Translations under genes and position numbers: made by a program
Notes under the pieces: generated by a model
The model's input: the letters and a program-made list of their open reading frames with translations, nothing else
Told to the model about the DNA's origin: nothing
The model's database searches: none
From: Melolontha melolontha
Taxonomy: Eukaryota; Arthropoda; Insecta; Coleoptera; Scarabaeidae
Length of the DNA stretch: 64,000 bases
Assembly (NCBI GenBank): GCA_935421215.2
Contig: OW285239.1
Coordinates: 84,558,434-84,622,433 of the forward strand
Direction of reading: 5' to 3'
Shown here: positions 41,231-52,644 of the stretch, piece after piece
Layout: the number at the start of each line of letters is the position of its first letter
How positions within the stretch are numbered: the stretch's first letter is position 1

Positions 41231-42518
41231 ATTATTTCGGATACATCAATAGCAGCCCTCGCTATATTATTAATTTGAGAAATACAAGTAATGGACGAAA
41301 ACTGAACAAGTACAACGAAACAAAATATTAACATGTAAGGAAAAATAAGTTTTAACTAATTCATTTCTCTTTTAATTTTATTTGTAATATAACACATTTA
41401 TATATAGTAATATATAACACATTTACTGAAAAAAATACCTTTAAAAGAATAAAACCGTAAATTCGTTCATGGAGTAAACATTAAAAGAACACTTTTAAAT
41501 TTTTTTAGGTAAAAGCAATTCCTTCAAATCATTATTCTTCAAAGTAAAAGAAGGCCCGATTAATTTCCTCCGGTCTATGAAATCTACTGGACCATAAATT
41601 TATACATTCATTACTTCTTTTCAGTTGACCAATATACCCCAACAATTCAATATTATGAGAAAGCAGTATTTGTCCTTTAATGTATCCAGTAAAAAAAGAT
41701 AAAGCCAATATTTTATTTTACATTATTCCCTCGTAAATGTTCAAATAAATAAAACTGAATAAAAGCGGCGATTGGAAAGACTTCTGACTTAAATAAATGA
41801 TTGGAAATTAAAGCGTTTATTCGTCTCGTTCAAAGTCCATTGTACTGAAGATGCAATTTTCCAAGGCTCAGATTCTAAAGCATTTAAACTTTTATTATCT
41901 TTTAAACGACTTACTAATTGAATAGGTGATGAGTTCAGAATTTTCAATTAAGAATTAATTCTTTGTGTTTATGTCTTTTAGTAGTTCTTAGAACTTTGAG
42001 TTATTGATATGCCTCAGTGATCGATTTTATTAGTTTTAAATCCGTAAATTACACCCAACTGCACTAATGCTGTGAAAATGAAATTGATCACAGTTGATCC
42101 AATAGAAAGAAACATTGATGTGCATTATTAAGTGCAATTTATCTTATTTAAACAAAACAAAAGTCGGCCAAAGCGAACAAAATCAAGAACGCAACAAATA
42201 AATATTTATTTGTATGAGAAGGCATGTTAGAAAAACTAAAATTAGACATGATTTTTGGGCACGAGATCAAGGTTCAATGAACGAGTGTGCAAAAATGTCT
42301 TGTGAAACGTGTATTTTATATTATTGTTTCTATTCCGCCTCTTAAGTATTAAAAAATGTTTAAAATAATAGTCATGATCAATACCAATATTTTAGATATT
42401 TTATTTCTTTGACGTTGGTTACACTGACTTATAATTTGAATATTTCAAATATTTGAAATATTGTTATGTGTTTTGAAATTCAAATCTTAGACTAATTTAT
42501 GTAACTATCTAACATCAA
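41231..42518. other. Anonymous DNA with a possible coding scrap on the minus strand
   Basis: A minus-strand frame around 41700-41525 is open (TGYIKGQILLSHNIELLGYI, then RPEEINRAFFYFEE) and looks protein-like, but I do not recognise the family. Nothing else seen. Confidence 0.35.
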
Positions 42519-42599
42519 AATGGACGAAATAAGTAATTGCACGCCGCCAGAGTCACGGAAAATTGCAGAAGACAATTTGGAAAATCTTCTGCCAAAAGA

Positions 42600-42600
<1 letters not shown>

Positions 42601-42639
<39 letters not shown>

Positions 42640-43858
42640 GATATATTTGCCCAACAGATATACATCTAATTACAGGACAATTTAAGAATTTGATAATACA
42701 GTTCGTGTGTTAGATATACTTAAAGAAGGCAGAAGTAAATAACAAGTGGTGTGAGGTGGTTGATACAATGCTATACGATAAAGCTATTAGGAGTGTGTAT
42801 ATTAATTAATAGGATGGGTAGGGGGTGGAAAATAGATCAATACTTTTGTAGGCTGTGAGAATTTCATTGCAAATGGTACACATTGAATAGATTGGGGATT
42901 TCCGCAAAGTATTAGTTTTAGGAGTTTGGCAGTATAATGCGGTGTACGTACGCGCGGAGCGCTGTGGTGTCGCGAAAGGCAGCTTAAGGCAGCAGTTTGG
43001 AGGCATCAATGTTATTGTGTAGTAAGCTGCAGAAGAATATAATGCTGGTTAATTTGCGACGGTGTTCCAGTGAATCGAAATGAAGTAATTGTAGTAAAGT
43101 AGTATGATCATATCCCTGCCGTGGGTATTCGCCATATTCTTTAAAATGTAGATATTTTAAAAATCTACGTTGCACTTTTTCAAGTGACTCAATATGAGTT
43201 GTATATATAGGTGGACATACCAGTGAGGCGTATTCTAATTTAGATCTCACGTAACAGTTGTATAACTGAATAATGGTGTCAGTAGACGTGAAGCTTTTCG
43301 AGTTGCGTATAACAAACCCCAAGGTCTTGAGAGATGTAGACGTCACGTAAGATATGTGTTCCGAGAAGGACAATTTGGAATAGAATACAACTCCCAGATC
43401 TTTCACAGTCGAACCCCGATTAATACATGTACCGCCCCACTGGTAGTCATACACTATTGGTTGAGACTTACGAGTATAGGTAAGCATATTACATTTTGGC
43501 ACATTCATCGCCAGCTTATTGTCATGACACCAGGCAAGAAGTTGGTCAACATCCCCTTGCAACTCAATGCAATCCTCTATTGAGTTAATTTCCTTGTATA
43601 GTTTCAGATCGTCTGTAAATAGCAGCTTCTCGCAGGCAATCGCGCCACAAAGATCGTTAATATAAATTAAAAATAAAAGTGGCCCCAAGTTACTGCCCTG
43701 CGGTATTCCCGATGTTGGACAGAATATTTTAGAGGAATGTCCACGATATGTGACCAACTGCCGTCTGTCGCAGATGTAAGACCTCATAAAGCAAGTCTTG
43801 GATGGAGAGAAATCTTGATATAGAACCAATTTATAACTTGGTGTAAAGAAAATAACAT
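42601..43858 (-). pseudogene. 5'-truncated non-LTR retrotransposon (CR1/jockey-like RT end)
   Basis: The minus-strand frame down to 42984 carries the second half of a non-LTR reverse transcriptase: SGIPQGSNLGPLLFLIYI (motif B region), LLFTDDLKLY (the usual FADD is FTDD), then the C-terminal thumb and connection with NCYVRSKLEYAS and LEKVQRRFLKYL. The end continues in another frame at 43009-42806. Upstream of about 43850 the frame runs into antisense Crypton sequence, so that is not part of the protein. The 3' end is an (ATT)n tail at 42601-42640. Similar words AAAGAAATAA and AAAGAAAATAA at the two borders may be the target duplication. It is inserted inside the Crypton coding region. Confidence 0.82.
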
Positions 43859-44123
43859 CGTGACTATTACAGAAAACATTAAGATTGCCTATTTTGACAA
43901 AGAAAGTAAAATACAAAGGGCATCTTCCTTGTGGTCCAAATGTTCGATGTTAAAATTTTGTTTGAATATTTATAAAAATACAGATATCTCAAAATTTTCT
44001 AAACTAATAGCATATTTAAAAAGATTGTCTGGCTATGAGCCTAAGAAATCGAAGATTTTAGAAATAGAGCACATTAACCGATTTATAATAGAAGCCGATG
44101 ATAAAATATATTTAGTAATGAAA

Positions 44124-44208
44124 GTAAGTAATAAAAACATAATTATAGTAGTATTTTACTAATGTTGTTCATTATTTTGTTATAATAGTCATATTAAAAT
44201 TTTGTTAG
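44124..44208 (+). other. Probable intron in the Crypton recombinase
   Basis: 85 bp, GTAAGT donor and TTTGTTAG acceptor. Removal joins KIYLVMK to VILIMGFNG, matching the usual continuous sequence at this place. Confidence 0.55.
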
Positions 44209-45459
44209 GTCATTCTTATAATGGGCTTTAATGGAGCTTTCCGTCGTGAAGAAATAACAAACATGGTTATAGATGATATACAGTTTAAAAATGATGTCAT
44301 AATGGTTGACGTGCTAAAAACTAAAACTTATGTTCCTAGACATTTTATTATAACTCAAAGATTATGGATTGATTTGGTGAAAAATTATTATCATCTTCGT
44401 CCCAGTCACGTTACACATAGGCGTTTTTTCCTGCAATATAGAAATGGTTTGTCTATATATATGGTGTGTATATATTCCAATAGGTATTAATACAAAAGGA
44501 AAAGTACCAAAAAGTATGGCTACTTACTTGAAATTACCTAATCCTGAACTATTCACTGGACATTGCTTTGACGATCCAGTGTAACACATTTGGCTAATAG
44601 TGGAGGAGATTTAATTACAATTAAGCGCCATGGATGATAGAAATCTTCCGCTGTGGCTGAAAATTACATTGATAATTCCATCAAGAAAAAGTTAGATGTT
44701 GCTGAAATAATATCTAACACTGCACCTAATACTTCTACTAAATTCACAGAGAATTCATCAACTAATTCAATGGACAGTGATTTATTAGTTAATGTGAATC
44801 AGCAAGGATTCAAACAAAATATAGTGTGTTCCCAGAATCTGCCTGGAATACATTCACAATGTCAGTGAATCGAAGAACGTAGCGTCAGTAGTATATTCAT
44901 AATCTCAAAAACCATCTTAACTGTTTATTTATGGGTACAGGTCATTTTTTCATAGTGCCGACTTTTCCCGGATCGACAACAACTTCTTGTCCAGATGCCA
45001 AATGTCCAGGCAATATACCTCTCTGCGGAAAAGGTCACACTTCTTTGGACTTTGTTTCAGATTGGCATCTCGCAACCTCCATGATACCTTTTTCAAATTC
45101 TTCATATGTTCTTGAAACGTATTTCCTATCACATTACTAACATATACCAGGCAGGTATTCCATGACTGTTCCCTCAGTACTATGTCCATGAACTCCTCGT
45201 ACGTAGCCGGTGCATTACATAACCCAAATGGCATGATCATCAAATGCCAGAACCTAGTAGCCTAAATTAAAGGTAGTCTTCTCTCTGTTGTTGGAGTACA
45301 TTCCCATTTGCCAATAAGCGCTCTTCAAATAGGGTGTGGATAACCATTTTACTCCTACCAAGGCGTTCCTAGAGTCCCTATTCTTGGCAGAGGATAATTA
45401 TCCTTTTAGTTACATGGTTTAATCGGCGATAGTCCACGCAAAACCTGGTAGATCCATCT

Positions 45460-45629
45460 TTCTTTTTTAAAAGAAACACTTTTTTAAAAGAAACACTTTT
45501 TTAAAAGAACAAATTACACAAGATATGGAAAGTCACGGGCGATTGAAACTACAAATGGCCTATGGCTTCACCAGTGACATTTGTAGTTTCAATCGCCCGT
45601 GACTTTCCATATCTTGTGTAAATTGTTCG
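45460..45629. repeat. 51-bp inverted repeat and a short tandem repeat inside Gypsy remnant
   Basis: GAACAAATTACACAAGATAT...CTACAAATG at 45508-45558 is repeated in inverse at 45579-45629 with a 20-base spacer. Immediately before it CTTTTTTAAAAGAA(A)CA is repeated three times (45462-45510). Confidence 0.75.
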
Positions 45630-46539
45630 ACTTCCTCACATTTTGCCAGTGAGAGCCGTCCTTGTCGTATTGGAACTGCATCGCCGGTATTGATTTGACA
45701 CATAACGATATTGTTTCTTCATTTCCTGGCAGTGTCAGTTTCAAATACATTTTCATTGCTGGATCGATCTTCAACTTGTCTATGTTCTTTCCTGCTAAAT
45801 CCTTGATAAGTCGAGTCGATTATCTTTTAAAAAATTTCTTAAGAACCTGCGTGAATACAGTCTTGTTTGCTTTTATACGATACACAAGCGAGCACCATTC
45901 TAGAATAGTAACCTTTAATCAAACAGGGTTACATTCACTACTCCTATGGGTACAGTTTTTGTGAGTCCTAACCAGCATTTTGGCAGTTACTATTCCTCGA
46001 CATACTTTTTATCACAAGCCTTCGGTTCCAACATCATAACATTTCTTTCAAGATAGTTATCTTCCATAAAAGGCGGCGTAGACAATGTCTTGCTCCTTGC
46101 ATTCAGAGCAACATTATCTACTGAAATTACTCTCGCAGGCGAATTATTTTTCTCATGAAGAACCTATTTGTTATTACTTATTTTTAAAGTCCCTTCTTTC
46201 AAATCTAACTGGCAGCTGTATGAGTTCATATCCCAAAATTATTTCTTCCTCTATGTCAGCCATCAGAAGGCGATGTCGGATGGATGCTAGTTCTACAATA
46301 AAATTAATATCCACTTCAACTGCCACAGAAGCTGCTTCTCCAGTGGCTATCTTAAGTCTCCATTTGCTATAAAATATATTTTTTCTCTCTGGTAATTAAA
46401 CCGGTCGCACGATAGTTTTGGTCGATCCGGTATCTAATAAGCAGGCGTACGCCCTTCCTTCCATAATAGCGTTCACATCATATGAATTTATACGGGCGAC
46501 ATTGGCCATTGGTATGGGTCAAATGCAAAACATTTTACA

Positions 46540-46870
46540 TCAACAGTTAGACAGAGAGAAAACTTTGTCGTCGACCCCACATCGTCGCATAAAGCAAAAT
46601 TAATAACTGAATATATGGATGCCCTAAACGTCAGCACCTTGCTCTTTCCATTATACAGCCCTAAACTAACACTATGTGATTCTCTTTGATGATTTCTTTT
46701 ACGTCATCGGGTAAAGCAGTGGAACATTATAAAAACCTAGTTTCTGAAGTGCCACAGGAAGATTGATATCATTGCTTTAAGAACTGGTTTCATCGAATGC
46801 AAAAATATAATGATGTTGAAGACGGATATTTTGAAAACCAATAAAATTATTTAATTTTTCTAAAACTGAT
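46540..46870 (+). pseudogene. mariner-family transposase 3' fragment
   Basis: The plus-strand reading, across frames, gives SSHKAKLITEYMDALNVS, FPLYSPKLTLCDSL (the third-motif aspartate is retained as CD) and the C-terminal CFKNWFHRMQKYNDVEDGYF with stop. Only the last third of the gene is present. It lies in the opposite direction inside the Gypsy remnant. Confidence 0.65.
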
Positions 46871-48060
46871 CTTTGTTTGATTTTATAAAAATTTTCAGGG
46901 TTCCCCTAGTATACATGGTAATTGCCACCATAATTTAAAACTGAAAGAAAATTTCGTACCTTCGAGGAAATTCATATATACGTTGGTTTGATGTAAGGAT
47001 ACGATTTGGACAAGTATTCTTGGGACACCCTAATGCAGGATCGATGATTGCTTGGGTACCCTATCACATTTACTTCAAATGCTGTATATCGGAGTACTCT
47101 TTTATTCAGTTTCATCTGATTTAGTACCAGACTGACTACTTGCTCCTTTTTTTTCTTGGTTATCTATAGTACAGATTTGAGCATGGTTTTGAGAGGCCTG
47201 TTTTGCGATTTCAAGCTCAAGTGCATGCGTCATGGCATCGATCAAAGTCTTCAGTTGTGTCAGCCTTAATGCCTGCCGCATATCACTACCTCGGATACCA
47301 TTTGCGAACGTTTGGACAGCGTTGTGTTCCTGGATTCTCGTCTTTCTCTTGTGACCGATTCTTCAATTGGCGTCACCCCTTAACGCTTTGATTAACCAGT
47401 AGCTTTTCAGCAGATGACCATGCGTTTACTTCTGCTTCGAATTGCATCAGGTAAGTCGCCCATGACGTTTTTCCATAAAAGTTTGATGGTTTAATTCTGA
47501 TCTTTGAGAAAGCCACAGCTTCTTATTTTATTTGACGGGCCGAGGCATAGCTTCTTTGATGACTTGCGATCAAAATTACTCATGTTCTCCAAAGCTCCAG
47601 AATTTTTAGAAATTTCTGTTCCATCTGTTCTAGAGTCTGCTCCATTTGCTCTTGACTTTTCTCGAAGGTTCTAAAATTTTACAATAATTGTTTTTGCAGA
47701 TGTTTCTAAAATTGCAGAAGCTTCCGATAGTTATTCTTCCAGATTTTTCTCTAAGATTTCAGTTTCAGACTTCTTTGTTCCATTTGTTTAATTTGAGTTT
47801 GCGAATCAATTAGTCGCAGTTTCAAAGTTATCACATTGTCCAGATTATTTTGCTCCATTTGATTCATTTGAGTTTGCAACTTAATAATAATTAATAATAA
47901 TTCTCTAGCCCTTCGCCTTCTTTGGCCAACGCATTTCGATGTCGTTGCTGGAGCTTTGCTTTCTTACCGGATGTATCTTCGTCGTTTTCCTCCAGTTCAG
48001 GTTTCAGGTACTTTTAAAACGGCAAGTTTTACTAGCGTAGCCATCGCGATATTCAAATAA

Positions 48061-49185
48061 AATATTTTTGCGCGCTGTATATTAAATGAATATTCAATTA
48101 ACTCTGAATTGTTCACTTAGTTCGCTTTTATTAACTAGCTATTTATTAACATCTAACACCACTGTGATAAATCTTCAATTCGATTGATTAATAAGACACA
48201 CGGTAATTAAGAATAAATATATTATTATAAAGAATAAGTAACACGAACTATAACTAACAGTATTTATATTTATTTATATACACATTTACGTCTACGATGT
48301 TTATTTCACGAAAACCACAGGTCCAGCGAATAATCCTTTGCTGCTTGAGTGTTTATATATTTGCCAGCCGTTCCTGGAGTCTTCGCCGCTTTTTAGAGCA
48401 ACAAAGAAGTCCCATGACGTGCATATCATGTGATGTCATCACTTAGGTCATCGGCTGACGTAACGTCGCATGACGCACAATATAGGTTTGTAAATAGTTG
48501 TGTTTCTGCACTTTAAATTTATCTCAAAAATCCACAAAAATTTCAAGGAAAAGATGTAATTTGTTTTTGTAAATTTCAGTAAAGAATTCAGAAAATCATC
48601 AATACTCAATAGTCAGTGTATAGGCTTGACCTTCTATTATAAACGTTTTTAATACATGCAGAAATAAAGAGGTAAATTTAGTTAATGCTGCTTCTATACC
48701 GAAAAGGGTTTCGGTAGCTATAGAACACTAATTTTGTTAAAGTTTAGATGAAGTATACAACAAATTTCTGTGTCTGAACGATTGGAAATATCTGCTGGTT
48801 TCATTACTTTTAAACGACTTGATCAAAATATTTATTAGCACGATAGTCTCTTTTAGATATCTGCGATAAAGTGGCACATAATCGAGTGCTATAAGCATAA
48901 TCGCCACCTACTATCAATTAAAATTTGAGGTACCCAAAGACAACAATCCTTTCTCAATCAAAGATATTTAGTTTAAAGAGAAAAATATTCACATACTTTT
49001 TAGCTTGTAAATAAGAATCGGACACGAGAGGCCGATGACTCATCGTCCACGGGTGCACTATTGAAAATTTGTATTTTTAAAGAGTTTTTAATTTTATTTA
49101 TATAATTGGAAAATAAACGGGTGGTGATCTATAAAATACCAAATACATTTTTATTTGTTCATTTTATAGCTCAAATTGAGTAAAA
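48061..49185. other. Anonymous DNA, possibly Gypsy LTR remains
   Basis: It follows the gag end of the Gypsy remnant. No second LTR copy was found to prove it. No gene seen. Confidence 0.35.
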
Positions 49186-49189
49186 GATT

Positions 49190-49640
49190 ATTAATATTAA
49201 CTAGCTATAATTTCTCAAGGTTCTCTTCTATAAAATTTGTTCTCCTTGAATGAAATACATCCTTGTACATAGAAAACGTCCTTTCTACATCGCAACTGGT
49301 TATAGGTGCATACTCGAAATATTATTTTATTTAGGCGTATTTATCAGTTAGATTTTGAGCCATTGTCCGCATACACAATTACCGCAATGTTATTAAATCT
49401 GGATTTCTATTAAAAACTGCATCAAACTTTTGCCGAAGGCCACATCCTAAGTAACTTAGAATATGTTTCAATTTATTAGTAACCACATCTAATGTATTTA
49501 ATCCATCATTTAATTTGAGATTTTGATTTTCAAAATAAGTGACTAGTTTTGGCAAATTCTCAAAGTGTTTCTGAAGAAAGTACAACTGATTTTTTAATTG
49601 TGGAATTTGTATTAGTTCTTTGCACTCATACATATTTCGA
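49190..49640 (-). pseudogene. hAT-like transposase C-terminus, decayed
   Basis: The frame 49633-49379 encodes a helical region (LPKLVTYFENQNLKLNDGL, LDVVTNKLKHIL). A second frame at 49320-49200 reads YAPITSCDVERTFSMYKDV, then RRTNFIEENLEKL, the hAT dimerisation signature (SVERSFS type). A frameshift or deletion separates the two. No termini found. A different hAT remnant is at 18950-19870. Confidence 0.65.
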
Positions 49641-49888
49641 GCATCGTCATTTTAACATGTAACAAAATTTTGTGAACTATCTAAATTCTCTGGATAAAAA
49701 CCAGTAGGTTCCTACGATGTTCCCATCAAGTTATTAATTAAGAAATTAGAAAATAATATAAATAAAATAGCGTCGTAAAGTATAGAAGGAATATTTACAA
49801 TTACATTACTTCGCGAAAACGCAATTAATTATATTAATCTGTTCCTTTGATGTAACTCAAAGCATACCCATAAACTTTTCTAATTCAC

Positions 49889-49960
49889 GCCTCAACAGCT
49901 CAGTGGTCGAGCAATTGTCCGGCAAGCCAGAAGTCGTGGGTCCGATTCCTACTTGAGGGC
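49889..49960 (+). repeat. tRNA-like SINE head, copy 1
   Basis: 72 nt with acceptor halves GCCTCAA and TTGAGGGC, a D arm GCTC/GAGC with an A-box-like AGTGGTC, and a T arm GTGGG/CCTAC with B-box-like GGTCCGATTCC. The anticodon stem does not pair, so a working tRNA is unlikely. Confidence 0.6.
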
Positions 49961-50143
49961 GAATTTTTTTTTCAATGAAAAATTTGAATAAAATAGCGTC
50001 GTAAAGTGTAGAAAGAATATTTATAATTACATTACATCTCGAAAATGCAATTAATTTGCACAACTGCCGTACTACGGGCAAGATATATTCATCTGTTTCC
50101 TTTGATGTAACTCAAAATATCCCCATAAAAGTTTCTAATTCAC

Positions 50144-50215
50144 GCCTCAACAGCTCAGTGGACGAGCAATGGTTCGGCAAGCCAGAGGTCGTGGATTTGA
50201 TTCCTACTTGAGGGC
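50144..50215 (+). repeat. tRNA-like SINE head, copy 2
   Basis: Same layout. Here TGGT/GCCA can pair as an anticodon stem, but the T arm has a mismatch (GTGGA against CCTAC) and the B box is altered. Confidence 0.6.
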
Positions 50216-50315
50216 GAATTTGTTTCTATGAAAAATTCGAATAAAATAGCGTCGTAAAGTGTAGAAAGAATATTTACAATTACATTACTTCGCGAAAACG
50301 CAATTAATTTGAATA

Positions 50316-51004
50316 ATTATATTATTACGATTATTTATTCCAATTAATGATTGAAAATGTCTTAATTGTCAGACTACCATTCAACCTTTTATTATTGTCC
50401 CTTTATTTTTATTTTCAATTATTTAGAGTACTGTATTTATCTGAAAAAGCCTTTGTTGTACTTAAACAGCAAACGTTATACATATTTGCTGGAGAGAACT
50501 GGTCAATGCAACATAAATATTTAAAAAAGAGTTTTATACCAATATGAAAAACTTTATTTGTCCTAGCAAACATCTCAACTTATTAATAATTTGTCAAATT
50601 GTCAAGCTTGATCTGTTTGCAATTTAGATTCATGGTTGTTTTTTGTCGGTTTGCAAATATATACTTATTTATTCAGTAGCTTATATAATATTGGAAATAT
50701 TCAGCCCAAGGCTAATAAAATATGTATGTCGCAACGGCTTTAAGTTTTGTGACTGGCTTCCATTGTTACATCATTTCTTCACCTGTTTATTTTCTCTCAA
50801 GCGATCACATTTCTACGAGGCTTTATACAGTTGATGTATATATACTATTTTCTTTTTTTTTTTTTCAATATTTTTATCGTTTTCAACTAAAACATGTGTT
50901 GCGTTGGTTTTATTTCACTTTCACTACACGGCATCTCACTTAATTTTTTTTTCTTGTACTCCTTTTATCTAGAATATTAGCTTTTATCTTGTTTCTTTAA
51001 ATAC
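50316..51004. other. Anonymous AT-rich DNA
   Basis: Open plus frames at 50347-50547, 50643-50834 and 50722-50943 are rich in F, L and Y from AT-rich sequence and show no domain. Confidence 0.45.
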
Positions 51005-51008
51005 ATAT

Positions 51009-51875
51009 GGCTATGAATAGTGGTTTGTAGGTTAACTGCGCCACCATCCACAACTAGTTTACCCAACTAGGTTACTCAGCCGGTTGATTTTCAAATATGA
51101 GAATTCTAACTTCACGGGTTCCAATAAGGAAAGTCGTGGCTGCGAAACATACTAGGCGCCAGTGAAAAGTTCACAATATGTTTTATATTTATATTATATA
51201 AGTTATTATTTTTAATTCATTAACGGTAATGGCCAGAACACAAAAATTAAACACAGGATAAACTCAAACTGAATCTTTAATACAAAAAATCCAAAAAAGA
51301 AAAAAAATCTACCTTTATAAAGTATAAAGATTATGTATTTTACAATAATACATGAGGTAAAATATATTCACTATAAAATTGACAGCTGAGTGAATGAAAA
51401 AACTTCCTTTTTATTAACTCCGATCAAACTTATCTAAAAATAATAAAGTTTATTTTTAATTTCTCCCCAGAGAACCACTCTGTATAATAAAATCTGATAC
51501 ACCATCAAAATTTACACATGCGCAATCATCAAGCACCAGAAAAAAATACCCTTGACTCAGATCGACCAAAATTTCACAATTATAATCTTTATTACATAGA
51601 ATTTTAATAATAAACTGTATTAATTATTCTTAATATTTAAAACAATTTCCTACTTGTTCCAAAACAATAGAACTACAATTAATATAATCTTATTTTTAAA
51701 TTTATGTCGACATAAAATAATTATTCTACTTACAATTTGGAGACTTACGATAACAGTTGTTTAATCTTTTAACATCATCAAATAAAAATCTCTAAAATAT
51801 ATCGGGAAATGAATATCAAAATACAAACAATTAATTAACACATTCAAATCAACCCAAACTAATTTAAATATATGA

Positions 51876-51950
<75 letters not shown>

Positions 51951-52158
51951 CAATAAACACAACTGTCTCATTTAATAGCAGATCTTCATCTCCCAGAATT
52001 ATATGAGGCCTCAAGAACACATTGGCCTCGAATAAAACTAGTTTTTTTATCTCACACATGAAATTTAAAACATATCGGATATACACATATATCCAAAGAT
52101 AATGGACATTTATTTTAAATTATTTTTAAAATATTATTTTTAGAAAAAATCCATAGCA
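51009..52158 (-). repeat. Gypsy 3' LTR
   Basis: About 1,150 bp. Minus strand starts TGCTATGGATTTTTTC and ends TTCATAGCC. Nearly identical to the other LTR apart from its (TA)n tract (51876-51947) and point changes. Related to the solo LTR at 13957-15060. Confidence 0.85.
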
Positions 52159-52644
52159 CATCCCCAAAAATATATCATTAATAAGCCTGGAAATGTTAAA
52201 ATCATATTCATTATATAGTTTTCCGCACTCACAGAAAATTATCAGTTTCTAACAAGTTCACTATTGTCCCCGCACTCAGCTGATGAATAGTTTCAGTCTG
52301 GGCCTTCTTCCTCAATACGCACCTGTGAAGTGAACGGTTGCAGAGCACCAATATGATATCATTAACTCTTCTTGACGACGTCTACCAAGACGATAACTTC
52401 TTATAAAAACGGAATTTACAACTTCTAATCTATTTCTGCTTGTACTTATGTCATTTTGATTGTTGACATATTATTTTTCCCATACATCACAGTCGAAGAA
52501 CACTCCAGAGTAAACAGTATTCGGCGAATGGTTGATATTATCTTCTACCTCCTGGACATGTGTCACATGGATGGCGTATGGAAGAGAAAAAATTATTTGT
52601 AACATTGCTTGTCAAGCATGAACATCATTAACTACCATATAACT
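52159..52644. other. Region where Gypsy integrase would be expected
   Basis: Between the RNase H stop and the 3' LTR. No HHCC zinc finger or DDE integrase motif seen on the minus strand. It may be what remains after an internal deletion. Confidence 0.5.

Larger units (their letters stand above)
42519..44867 (+). pseudogene. Crypton-like tyrosine recombinase, split by a non-LTR insertion
   Basis: Tyrosine recombinase of the Crypton/KIAA1958-like type, which joins and cuts DNA through a catalytic tyrosine. The 5' part, 42519-42600 (MDEISNCTPPESRK, NLENLLPKE), is cut off from the rest by the element at 42601-43858. It resumes at about 43860 with IAYFDKESKIQRASSLWSKC and continues LIAYLKRLSGYEPKKSKIL. 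A likely intron at 44124-44208 (GTAAGT...TTGTTAG) leads to VILIMGFNGAFRREEI, holding the catalytic RREE arginine, and THRRFFLQYRNG. A frame change near 44465 leads to LPNPELFTGHCF; the usual RRSSAT is replaced by DDPV, losing a catalytic arginine. The histidine motif is degraded (KRHG then stop) and AENYIDNS retains the tyrosine. The C-terminus ends at 44867. Confidence 0.8.
44930..48060 (-). pseudogene. Gypsy LTR retrotransposon internal region, eroded
   Basis: Minus-strand remnants in Gypsy order. gag lies at about 47480-47390 (NFYGKTSWATYLMQFEAEV, WSSAEKLLVNQ) with scraps on both sides. RT lies at about 45480-44950: FCVDYRRLNHVT, STPYLKSAYWQM, MPFGLCNAPATYEEFMD, CLVYVSNVIG (the catalytic YLDD is degraded to YVSN) and LKQSPKKCDLFRREV. 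The RNase H and integrase regions are absent to the left, and the protease is not clearly readable. A plus-strand mariner fragment (46540-46870) interrupts it. LTRs are not recognised; AT-rich DNA at 48060-48480 may hold one. Confidence 0.75.
49745..50315 (+). repeat. Tandem tRNA-derived SINE-like repeat, period about 255 bp
   Basis: Two full units and a partial third share ATAAAATAGCGTCGTAAAGT, AATTACATTAC and a 72-nt tRNA-like part. Unit phase is seen from GCCTCAACAGCTCAGTGG at 49889 and 50144. Confidence 0.7.

Noticed and set aside
49889..50215. Functional tRNA genes
   Set aside because: The anticodon stem fails in copy 1 and the T arm in copy 2. Both sit in a repeat unit, so SINE-derived sequence is the better reading.
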